From assembly GCF_000002425.4 (NCBI RefSeq), contig NC_037256.1, positions 15,967,242-16,031,241 of the forward strand: a stretch of DNA of 64,000 nt, read 5' to 3'. Source of the DNA: Physcomitrium patens. Its lineage: Eukaryota; Streptophyta; Bryopsida; Funariales; Funariaceae. Below are positions 42,126-53,300 of the stretch, one piece after another (within the stretch, counting starts at the first letter, position 1; each line of letters opens with the position of its first letter). The position numbers and the translations under genes were made by a program. The notes under the pieces are model-generated. The model had not been told where the DNA came from. It made no database searches and saw nothing but the letters and a program-made list of their open reading frames with translations.

Positions 42126-43220
42126 ATGGCAGGCGCCATGCTGCTGACCGCGATGGTGCTCGAGCCGAGTGTGCAGTAGAGCAGTGTGCTGCCACACAGA
42201 AAGGAGTTCCGGGAGAAGGTCCTGCAACATGATCGTTGGGAAGCTGTTCACCGCAGACATGATCGCTCAAACACCCGCAACGATAACATGGCCGACGCGA
42301 AGGGTTTCTCGACCTACGATGACTTCCTTGCTGCGGTCGACAAGTTCAAGGACGGCTTTGGCGTGGTTGACGGCGAAGACGTGCAGAAGCAAGAGCTCGC
42401 GGCGTTCTTTTCTCATGTTGCGCACGAAACCTCGTGTTAGTTTGAGCACCTGCTGGGATGCATGGCTTAGAGCGGAAGTTGCTTGGGAAGTGGTCAGTTT
42501 CCACTCCTCAGGTAGCGTTTGTTGCAGTGTTGGCCGGTTCTGAGGAGGGAGGTAGGGTGTGATCACACTTCTCAAGCGCAAGTACGTGTGGCGATAGTTA
42601 GGAATCCACTGGACACGTGGGTTACTGCTGCAGTAGCTTCTGCCATTACTCATCGGTTCGGTGTCCGATTGCAGGATCAGTGTTCATTTCGCAATATTTT
42701 GGCATCTCTGTCATTCTCACACAAGCTTTGGGTTTTCTATGATGTTCCGTATTCACTTCAATCCCAGGCTTATTCTCCAAGCTTGCTGCAGAGTCACAGC
42801 CCTAATCTTAGCCATAGCTGAAATCGGTTCGCAGAGAACAACTTTTTTAGACAGATAAATCGAAGGGTTGAGGATCTTTCCCGAAGGTAGTCTCGTAAGT
42901 GACAACCCACACACGACAGAGCTTCTCATCCGCGGTTTACCCCCATAATATCGACATCTGTTTACACAGCGTCGTTCCATAGGGTATATTAGGCGGATGA
43001 AGTGGAGCTATGGGGACTGTGCTATAACCAATAGCTCGTGCCTGAAAAGGATTAGTAAGACAGCCGTGTGGTACTGGATGAAACCTGCCATGACGAGGCC
43101 ATTTCCTCACAAAATCATGATTGGCAAGTGGGTACCGACACTCATTGTCTTCCGTAAACCCGGGTTCAATAAGACCATGTTAACGATCCTCACATGCAGT
43201 CACGAATCTCCCACTAAGCC
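42126..43220 (+). pseudogene. GH19 chitinase relic
   Basis: Class GH19 chitinases hydrolyse chitin and act in defence. The relic opens at the LTR edge with a secretion-signal-like MAGAMLLTAMVLEPSVQ, then an in-frame TAG at 42177. A good GH19 match follows in the same frame, GFSTYDDFLAAVDKF and ELAAFFSHVAHETS (about 42300-42435), including the first catalytic glutamate in HET. Between them, VGKLFTADMIAQ lies in another frame, so at least one frameshift is present. A second, degraded block at about 43000-43200 shows RISKTAVWYWMKPAM, IGKWVP and PGFNKTM, equivalent to the FKTALWFWMTPQ...GRWTPS...PGFG...NIINGG part. The stretch between HET and this block, carrying the second catalytic glutamate and YYGRGPIQL, is missing. 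The gene is dead. Confidence 0.75.
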
Positions 43221-44275
43221 TTAAGGACACTCTCCAGTTTTAAGATCTGGGGTGGAACCTTGAATTGTTCTTTGTAAGGTGATTCCGCTGGCTAATGCAT
43301 CCACGTAAATGGATTTAGCCAAAGAGTCTAAATCGTTTGTGGCCCCTCTTAGAATCTCTTTACCATCTTGGGTAGTAGCTGGTGAGGTAATTGGGCGACA
43401 AGATAGTTTGATCACGGGATTGGACATCTCCGCCGTAAATCTTAGCCAACTTCAGTACGAGAATAAGGTGAATTGAATGAATCTGTGGAAGTAAACGACC
43501 ATTACTGCATGTGTTGGGCTATATCCCGACGTGGATACTGTCAATCTTTGTTCTTAAGTAGATGAATGTTCAAAAGCTTAATTAATAAGCTATTGTCTAA
43601 TTACAATATTGGTACAGGTAAGACTGACATGATCGATCGTTTTGCTGTAGAAAAGACAAATAGATCGTAGAGAGATTCAACCTGCTCTGTTGAAAGAAAA
43701 AAATTGTACACGCCCTTTGCAGTTATTGCAGAGCATGCACGTAATCATGTATTTCACGTCCAAAGAATTGAATGGCATCCAAGAGACACGCTTATAATTG
43801 CAAGCATGAAACATACAGTTGCTATCTTACACCCATACCAGCAAATATAAAGCCTGCTAATACAAAAGTAGTCGGGATTGTGATATCCGAAACACAAAAA
43901 TATGTCCTAATGTGATTGCTCTTCGAAAATGAAGGGTCGTTCAAATTTGTATTACACTCTAATCACCATGATCAGAATACCTCAGAATTATAAATATTAA
44001 ATATGATCAATAATCATAGAAGCTGCTACAAAAGACTAGCTTAAACCTGAGAGCACCTACAGGCACTACTTCAGCCTACGGGCTACGAAGGAATATAACA
44101 GAAGACCGTAATTGAAGCCTATTCTCCTCGGGGTCTTTTACCAACGTGTGAATGTCAACTATTTCAGAGGTGAATCGTCCAGCACTGTGGACACAGTTAG
44201 GCATTTCGCGCACCAATCTCGACCTGAAATATCGGTCTAAAACAAAAAACATATCAGCCAAAACGACGCTCCAAT
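43221..44275. other. Spacer between chitinase relic and UXS
   Basis: It contains the 3' untranslated region of UXS on its right side. A minus-strand frame at 43221-43427 has no recognised family. I see nothing else. Confidence 0.5.
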
Positions 44276-46859
44276 CTAGTCATCTTGTTTTCTCCTGGCA
44301 TCACCCATTACGTCTTCCCGGAGGGCCTGCTTGCTGTTACCGAAGATACGCTTACGGAAGTCGCTTACCATGAGAGGTAGACCTTGTCTGAGAGAAATTT
44401 TGGGCTCCCAGCCTAGTAAGTTCTTGGCCTTGGTGATATCCGGCTTCCTTTTGTGAGGATCATCCTGAGTGTTGGGCTTGTACTCAATCGTTGCAGTGGG
44501 ATCAATCACCTCCTTGACAACCTGTAGAAAACGAAAATATGAACCAAGCAAACGTAAAAATATTACTGCGAACAAATGTCATTACTTCACGAAGTAGATG
44601 GTTAATTTCAATGATTTCATACCTCTGCAAGCTCTAACATAGTGAATTCGCCAGGGTTGCCAAGGTTGAATGGACCCACGTGCTCACCCTCCATCAACCG
44701 CATTAAACCTTCTACCTGGTAACATGAGATGTCATTCAAGAAAGGTTACCAGCAGGTCTACTTGAGCAAATTAGCATCAAGACTATATCGAATTAAGGCG
44801 ATATATCAAGTTCTGATGGAAATAGTAAGACCATGAGCACTTACCAGATCGCTCACATACTGGAAACTCCGGGTTTGCTTACCATCGCCATAGACGGTCA
44901 TTGGCTCCTTCCGAAGTGCCTGAGACAAAGAGTGTTAGAAGCCGATCCTACCAAAGCTACTGAAAACAGGCTGAAGCATGCAACACATCTAAATAATTAT
45001 ACTCCTCGAAACAAAACAAATATATAGATATAGATATAACAGAAGGAAAAAAACTGCTAATACCAAGCACTAGGAAAGAAGAGCAAACCTGTGCAACGAA
45101 GTTGCTGACAACGCGTCCATCGTCAATGCACATTCTAGGTCCATACGTGTTGAATATCCGAGCAATCCTCACCTGCATGCAGAGTGGTTCAGTTTGTTGA
45201 GAAACAGTTTTTTTAAATTAAGGAAATGTGGTGAAAATATAATGACTACAGAGACAACGAAAAAAGAGGCCAACGGCGGCAATGAACCATACCTCTACGT
45301 TTGCACCTCGGTGGTAATCCATGGCCAATGTCTCAGCTGTTCGCTTCCCTTCGTCGTAACAACTCCGAACACCTGGAAAAAGAATTGGATAGTAAACCAG
45401 CTTTCTCACACGAGAACTAAACCGTAGCTTCAGTGAAATTGAACGATCATTACCAATTCATTTGAAAGCTTAGGAAGCGTAGTGCTAAACGACAAAAGAC
45501 AAAGGAAAGAGGCTTTACCGATAGGATTCACATTTCCCCAGTAGGTCTCTGAAAGTCGGAAGAACACAATGTGAAGATTCATCCAGCGTGACATATGCGG
45601 CACATCAATTTAAAGATATTAACCAAACGCTTGAAAATAGAACAAATGAAGTGAAAGAAATATAGAGAATAAAATCACCAAATGGGTACAGCTACGCACC
45701 AACTTGAGGATGTTGCAAGGGATCTCCGTAAACTTCACTGGTGCTAGTCAGCAAGAAGCGAGCACCAACTCGTTTTGCTAGACCCAGCATGTTCAGGGTG
45801 CCGACCACATTAGTCTTGTAACAAGGAATTAAAGAGGTTCCCATTTCATCATTTTAAATCAAATTGTGAAACTCTTCCAGTGAGCGACAACCTCAGCCAG
45901 CATACTAAGTATCATAGAGAGCGAGAAAAGTTGATCCAGAAAGTAGACATAAAGTTAACCTTACGCTCTGAAATTAAACTTGAGAATGAATATAAAAATC
46001 ACAAATTTAACAAGGAAAACAGATGTGGTTCTTCCAAATATCATCCTTACTAAATGATGGACTCCAATACTATGAACATACCCCTGGAAGCGTTTACACA
46101 GTGGACATCAATTTACAAGGCACAACAGAAACACAACAGCTACGCTCTGATAAAGTCTGACAAGCATTTTGTGCGAAAACGTGATCATCAACTGGAGGAG
46201 AGGGTGGAAAAGGATATGATTGTCTTGACAGGGTTGAACTTGTAGTGGACAGGTGAGGCAGGGCAAGCAAGGTGGTAGATCTGATCGACCTCCAGCAAGA
46301 GAGGCTCCACGACGTCGTGCCTTATAAGCTCAAACCTCGGGTTCCCGAAGTGATGCATAACATTCTCCTTACGCCCAGTGAAAAGATTGTCAACTACAAT
46401 AACGCTGTCGCCGCGCTCAATAAGCCTGTCAACCAAATGGCTACCGACGAAACCAGCACCACCAGTGACCACAATGCGCTTCGGTCCTGGCTTCAACCCT
46501 AGAGGGATCTTCGCCCCGGGACTTGTGATCCTCACATTCTGCAGCTTCCCGTAAGGTGTAGTCTCAATCGCCCTTCGGTGCCCGAGATCGTAAACTTCAT
46601 TATAGGCCTCTACAGAATCAGTGGACAGAGATACCTCGGGTTTATAGAGCTTGTACTGATCCAAATAATCCGGCTGTAGGAGGAAGAATCCCGTGGTCAG
46701 AATCACCCCCAAGAGGACAAACCACACACGCTGCTGCTGGAACAAGTACTTCATTGGCCGCCATATCCATCCCAGTCCCTTCTCCGGCTTCGCATCGTAC
46801 TTCGAATCCTCGCTCATACTATCCGAGAGCCGTCTATGGTTCAAATTTGCACTCCCCAT
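44276..46859 (-). CDS. UXS: UDP-glucuronic acid decarboxylase (UDP-xylose synthase), membrane type, complete
   Basis: UXS converts UDP-glucuronate to UDP-xylose, the donor for xylan, xyloglucan and proteoglycans; type II forms sit in the Golgi. Eight coding exons on the minus strand: 46859-46218, 45817-45700, 45548-45519, 45372-45293, 45172-45089, 44919-44845, 44715-44623 and 44521-44276, giving about 455 residues. A cytoplasmic N-terminus precedes one membrane segment (about 45-62). The extended-SDR fold shows the NAD motif GGAGFVGSH (133-141), the catalytic Thr/Ser in LTSTSEVYG (about 240) and the Tyr269-Lys273 pair in [22 protein letters not shown] and [11 protein letters not shown] are family signatures. 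Intron 1 is AT-AC of U12 type; the other introns are GT-AG. Exon 3 is only 30 bases. The ATG at 46859 follows a good acceptor, so the 5' leader probably contains an intron. Confidence 0.95.
45818..46217 (-). other. AT-AC U12-type intron of UXS
   Basis: On the minus strand the intron begins ATATCCTT, an exact match to the U12 donor consensus, and ends TTGTTAC with AC. A pyrimidine-rich branch-like CTCTTTAAT lies with its adenosines about 12 bases from the end, the spacing U12 introns require. The join gives [16 protein letters not shown], exactly the conserved family sequence. Confidence 0.88.
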
Positions 46860-46911
46860 CGCTACCAAAGAAAAATAATAAATTCCACCCGCGAAACTCA
46901 ACAACTACAAC

Positions 46912-47211
46912 TCAACCAGGATCTTGCATCCGACAAACCACCCCAAGAACTTCAAATGCTCCTCCCAAGATTCTCAGAAACTCCTCGAGGCTCAAAAACC
47001 TCGTGAAAACCTTACAGAAAGGACCAAGTCTGCACCCCTGCAACCACGACCTCCTCCACGACTCTGGGTCCCCTTCGGCACCCCTTGAGCACCTTGCGGC
47101 TGCTGTCCCTCCAGGATTCTTTACGAACCGGATGGAACTACCACCACTGTACCAACTCCCAGATCTTGCCACTCCTGATTTAAGGAGAAAAGCCCTCGTC
47201 ACTGTCGCCAC
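46912..47211 (-). other. 99-codon ORF just upstream of UXS (possible uORF or alternative N-terminus)
   Basis: A frame starting MATVTRAFLLKSGVARSG, rich in Arg, Ser and Gly, ends 52 bases before the UXS ATG. The last sense codons ATG CAA GAT CCT G are followed by GTTGAG, a possible donor; splicing to the acceptor TTTGGTAG two bases before the UXS ATG would join both frames in phase. That intron would be only about 55 bases, shorter than usual for plants. The N-terminus looks like an organelle presequence. Coding use is speculative; it may be simply leader sequence. Confidence 0.35.
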
Positions 47212-50200
47212 TCACACACGCACGCCAGTGATATCATTCATTGGGCTTTTGCACGTCTTGGTTGGTTACGTTTGTTTCTTGTATTAGGGGGGGTATGTGG
47301 GGGAGGGGGGGAGACAAGTGACAGGAGAGCATACTCCGATTCACACGACTCACGATCGATGGCGGCACCATGAACGAACAAAGCTCCTCTCCAACACGTT
47401 TTGTGTATTCCTTCCCACCACATTGCCATGGCAGATTTGATCTCCCCACCGATGATGGACAGTGCTGTTTTCTATAGTAACTATTTCCCCATCTGCAACG
47501 TGTTAGATGCTATTTCAGCCACTCAGAATGATAGCGCCCTGCAGTTCTGTTGAAGATGCGCGGTCGCGCCACCCGCATGCATTCGGTGCTCCCTGCTCTC
47601 GCAATTCCTGGAGCCCAATTCGGCCTTCATGCCTCGGCACAACACTGCATGAGCCTCTTCCACTAGCCATTTGCTACTTGCACACCCCGTGGATGAATGT
47701 ATTTGATAAATCTCAGTGGATGTGTCTTCGTGAGTGTGTCTTTTGTGTTGTCACAGCAGTGTTGCTCAGATTTGACTTGTACTGTTTCGTTTTACTTGCC
47801 ATTTAAATACCCAATGTTTTGTTAAAAGTGTGGAATGAATCAACCAACTTGCAGTTTGAATAATACAAAAAATGTCATATTTGCTAACTTAAGAAACCCT
47901 TTGGGTTAGTGGAATTGACAGCAGCAGTTATAGACTAATTTTAACGTAAGTCTAAACTTGAGATTCACCCACAAATTGTTGAGTTCTGAGGTTGAAGAAG
48001 GATAGTAAATTTCTCACCAATACGTTGCTAATGCTGGTTTGCGGTGTCCCGTATTAGTACTGGATGTCAGGTTGATGAAGCTGTGTACCGATTCCCTCAC
48101 AGAAGTCGGTTATTAAAGACAACAAGTACCTTTCTACGACCTAAAAATGAAGGATTTCGAATTCGACACGTGAAGATTATATGTGACTAATTCCCATTTC
48201 AAAACTGTAACAACACGCTTACTTTAGCAATGGCTTCTTCAAACAAGTTTTGACACGCCATTCAGTGTACTGATGTGCTTATACATGATTTTCTAATTTT
48301 TGTTTACAACCTAATGTGTTCAGATTTAAAATAAATAAATAAACAAATAGAAAACACGCACACCCAATTGGTCTGATTGGTTCCAAATATCTCTCATTGT
48401 GAATATCTAAGGGATTGACTGAATCCCAAGTTTTTTGTGTGTGATTTTGATAAATAAAATTTATGATATACATTTTTGTAGTTTTTGAAAGAAAGTTTAT
48501 GAAAGGTTGTCATATTGTGTTTGTTTTTTCATTTAAGTTTATATGATTTTAAACTAATAAACACACCGTAACTAGTCAATGAATCAAAATACTATTCCCA
48601 GTTTTATCGAGTGAAATCAAATATATAAAATAATTGTACGTTAATACACCTTTAGTTCAAACTCCAGCTGTCTGTATTTTAACGGGAAGGCTACAATTTA
48701 TAAAATAATTTAAATACTTCCTCATTCAAACTTAGTATCACAGTGAGCATGATGTACAACAATGGAACACAAGCATACCTAGCTTACAATATCAATGTTG
48801 TACATACAACAATGCAGACACGAAAATGCTGGAACTTGAAATATGGGGCAAACCTGAACGAATTCTCATAATGCAAATGAGAAGCACTTCAATCAATTGA
48901 CGAATCTAAAGGTTCACACTATTTGCAATTAAATGCGTACGTAAAGAAACCCTTGTGTAGCACCAAACACCAAGCATACGTGGCATACACCAGGTTAAAC
49001 ACCTCTTCAAACCATTCCGAAAAGAAACCTGCTGAGCCAAAAATTCATACCACATTCAAACCAGGAAACATGTGTAACCATGGTTTCAGCAGAGCAATGA
49101 TTGGACTGACCTTGAATGCATCCATGACACATTAACTCTCAACCGTTATGAATTAAGATGATACGTCAGGCTGCCCACAATCCTGATCTTGCCTTCATCC
49201 AGAACCAGTTCAGTGCATTTCAATGTATGATAATTCTATAACAAAATATCCCATGCAGCATTGTTAGAATTTACTGTTTTATGTGCCCGAGGCCAGGCCC
49301 ATATCGAACCCTCATGAAATACATTGATCCCGAGAATGAAATAACCCAAACTGAACGGCCCCGACATTAAGCACAGTATTGACACACGAGGGACATCAAC
49401 CAAGCCCACATTCCGCTTTTCTTGTTAAGGAAAAAAATAAAATTATATCCCTTCCAGGGGACTGCGTTGTATCAAAATCCGCCAAACTTAATCCAGTGTT
49501 TTCCAGACCTCCGTAAACCGTCTAAAACAAGGTACACTTTCAAAATCCTTCATTGACAACTATTGTACTGACATCCCAAGGTTGCCAAACCAAGGGCCTT
49601 GCACGGACAAGTTTGCACAGAAAGCTCATACTCGGGAATCAGTTGCCTACTAACAGCCCACAATCCCGTCTAAACACCACCGCCAAAATACTTCCTTGTC
49701 CCGATGTGACTGCCATGACGAAACGCGCCGTGACTCACCCCGGTCACACCAGTTCACCATTTCACACCAAATCCTCGCACCATTGTCGTCATAAGTGCAT
49801 GCCGAGAGCCTACGGCCACCTCAACGCAAGCTCAAGCCGCGGCGTATCTCTGCTGGCCGCCTCAGCTCCAAGGTGCTATCATCTCACTTGCCTGGCGCAT
49901 GTGAGCACCCACAAAATCGCCCCTTGCAACTGTAGCTGCAGTGCCCCCAAGTCGAACAAGCAGACTGCATCACTCCTCCATCCGTTCAGCCCCACACCAC
50001 CAAAGGCAGCTGGGCTATCTCTCAGTCAAACCTCCTGAAACACATCCTCATCACGTTTCAGGCTTCCTTCAATGCACGTCCTACATACCAGGTGCATGCG
50101 AGCCCATGCATTCGCAACACCACGACGTAACACCACACGGATCCACTTCAAAGATTGACACCACGTTACCCATCCTCAACCCGATGAGCAGGCTACCGCA

Positions 50201-50325
50201 CCTTCCTCATTTGCGATGCTCTACGTGCCATGATCAGTTCAAACTGCGGTTTTCCATACGGTACCAGGCCCAAACCCGTTCCGCTCACTACGCCCCATCA
50301 AGAGCATGACAAATAACTAACCTTG
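47212..50325. other. Spacer between UXS and the MOS1-like gene
   Basis: Left part: UXS promoter, with a run of G at about 47287-47310. Middle part (47820-49500): AT-rich, no gene. Right part (49550-50310): plus-strand frames of 161 and 122 codons without known motifs, rich in Pro, Ser, Thr, His and Cys; they probably overlap the 3' untranslated region of the neighbouring minus-strand gene. Confidence 0.5.
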
Positions 50326-53300
50326 CTAAACTCCAACTTGACTGGGCACAGCCCCACCTGTTGCATCAATTACCAGCCGTTGCTTCGCCGCAGGTAGATC
50401 TCGTCGGTGCTCCACCTCCGTGCTCCGAGGACCTGAACGGCCGCCGAATCGTCCCCTTCGACCGTGGTTGTAATCCCTTCCACGTACCACTGGTGGACTG
50501 CCACCTTCTCCCCCCCAGTTCCCACCCTCTGTTTTCGCGCTTGGAATCGCCACAGGGGCAGTCTGCTGGCCACCTTTGTTCTGCTGTTGCCCCGCCTGTT
50601 CCGACCCATGTCCACGTTGGCTCTCCCCTGCTTGCTGCTGAGACACTTCAGCTCTGCTCGAATCACGGCTCCCTCCCACATCCCTCTCTGGAAGATGTGG
50701 ACGAAGCGGACCTGACCGAAACCCCTCGTTGCCGCCGCTCTGCTGCCAGTGCCCCTGCCCTCTCTGCGGACCAGAAGAAATCCTCACCGCCTGATCTCTT
50801 TCCAACCGCCCTCGATTGTAATACCCCTGCTCACCGCTCGAGCCTGAATGCTGGCTCTGACCCCTCCAACCTTGCTGCTGTTGACCTTCTCTTTCGCTCG
50901 ACACCGACCGACTCGACTCCACTGCAGCTGCTGCGGGATGCGGCTTTTGCTGTGCGTGCGGGGTTACGTACACTTGTTGGCTGAGGGCCTGATCCTTCTC
51001 CACATTATGGCTCCTGGGATGCTGACCGCCGATGTTGCGCTGGTGTTGCTGCAACCCTGTAGTCTCGCCTGTAACCGCTCGGTCCGATGCTGCGTTGAAA
51101 TGCCGACTACGTCCTCCTGTGCCCTGCTCCTGTTCCTTGTGATCGAATGCATACGGACAGTGCCCACGGTGATCCTGTCCACGATGCTCTTGTCCGCGGA
51201 CATCCTGCCCTCGATAATCTTGACCACGCTGACCGGCACCAGACGCATGCCGCGGTGGCTGATACAGCTTCTTGTCCGCAGGGTACTCCCTCTCGGACAC
51301 TTGCGCCGAAACAAGGGCGGGAGCGGGGCCTAGACCTGTGGCAAGAGGTACACCTGCAGCCGGGACACCGACTGCCGTTGCTTGTGGTGAGGTAGTCGAG
51401 TGCTCAGATCCAAACTGGTTGCGACGAGACAGACCTACCCCACCACCAGATCTCTGATCCGACCGCTGACGATGATGCTCCGCGTCTCCCTGCCCCAATC
51501 CACCAGCAATCGTGGCAGGAGCATCCTTTGCGCTCTCGCTCCCAGAGCTTCTTTGCCGCCACGATCCATGGGACCTTCCGCCCTTGCTGCCAGAATCCCT
51601 CGCCTTTGCATCTTGACTACCTTTCCCGTCCCCAATCCACGACTGCTTGCCTTCTGCAACGCCCACAACGCGCGCACTCTCCGCCGCCACCGCATCCACT
51701 GCGACGCCACCCTGAGAACCCTGGTTATGCCCTCCTTGCGTCTGCGCATGCAGCGAAACCGATGTCTGCTCCGAACTCTCTTGATATTTCATCAGAGGCT
51801 TCGGAGTGTATCGCTCCATTTCTGCCCTCTTCCCACGTCCTTGCTGCGACACCGATCCGCTGTCCTCTTGCTGATCGCTCAACTGAGGCCCTTCACCTTT
51901 AGCCCCTCCCCCAGCACCAGGAGACCGTACCGGAGCCCACACCATGGTGTCGCCCCCATGGGACTTCTCAGCTGTCCGCTGATCTTGAGATCCCCGATCG
52001 CTTCGACTCTGACGCCAACCACCGCGACTCTTGCGTTGCGTCCTCTTGCTGGGACCATCTTCGTTCGTCGATACTGCAGATCCCTCGTCCCCAGTAAGAG
52101 CATCGCCTGACAGGCTCACGTCTTTACCCGCATCCATGTGCCATCCACTTGCACCTGGATCCCCTTGTAGCTCACTCCCTGAGATGTGGAAATCCGTGCT
52201 GTGCAGTCCAGATACTATGTCACCAAACTGGATGCTCTCCAACATCATTACCGCCGGAGCTTCTGGGTGCTGTTTGTTCTTGCTATTGCGACTGCTCTTG
52301 CTCTTGCTCTTGCGAAGGCTGCCTGGCCCATCGCTGCTGCTCGTACCCACATGACCTGTGTTTCCTGGATCCACCTCTCGCAGAGCCACACTGTCCATAT
52401 TCCAGCCCCCGTTACCTCCGGTCAGAGAAATGTCGGGAGACGCACCGGCCACTGCCACTGGCCGCTCCCCTTCCTCTATTCCACCCACCACCTGTTGCTT
52501 CTCGGGTCTTCCCTTGTGGCGAGACTCGCGCTGCGGGTTCACCTGTTCACAATGTGTTTCACCCACGCTCACAGGGTTGCTCAATAGAGGACCACCGCTC
52601 CCACTTGCCAGCGGAGGCACGCCGGCGCCGCCGTTAGCCTTAACCCTGTCACCTTCCACGACGCCTGTTTTCCGCCCATGCACCTTCCTGTCACGCTCGA
52701 GCTTCCCATGTTCGTTGCGCCCGCCACGCTTTGTGCTGCCGCTGCCAATATGCACCACTGCTGCCGACTCTGCCGCTACAACCTCTTCCGTCACTTCCCG
52801 ATTTTCACATCCTTCAATGCTGGGCTTCAAAACCTCCGAAACCATCACTTTCTCGGCTGCTACTGCCAGTACCGCAGTGCATCTCCGATCCAGCTCTTCA
52901 AGCTTTGCCCTAGCCTTCGCTTTCTGCTCTCTCACTCTTTCCTCCTCCTCTTTCGCCAACCGGCTTGCCATCTGAGCCACCTTCTCTTTCATCGACGCCT
53001 GCTGCACCTATTCCAAGTCCCACACAACCATCATCAGCACGAACCGTACACAAATTGAATCCCATGCCATCCTTGCACATTCAACACCATACAGGATTAC
53101 ACAAAATCATACGCCACTCCACCCAATCCAATATGCATGCTCTCAACATCAACAGGCCCTTGCAAACACATGTACACTAAATTTCTAACAACCCCATACC
53201 CAACAAGCGGGGCAACAGATGGCACCTCTGCATCCACATTATTGTCTGGACCAGCCTGGGTCCCACTCCCGGGCTCCGCTCCCTTGCTCTCCGTGTCCTC

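Noticed and set aside
42753..42980. Minus-strand RYYGGKP resembling the chitinase YYGRGPIQL motif
   Set aside because: It is on the opposite strand to both GH19 blocks, and the rest of the frame has no GH19 similarity; most likely chance.
43221..43427. Minus-strand 68-codon frame as a separate gene or UXS exon
   Set aside because: No recognised motif, and the UXS C-terminus with its stop is already complete at 44276.
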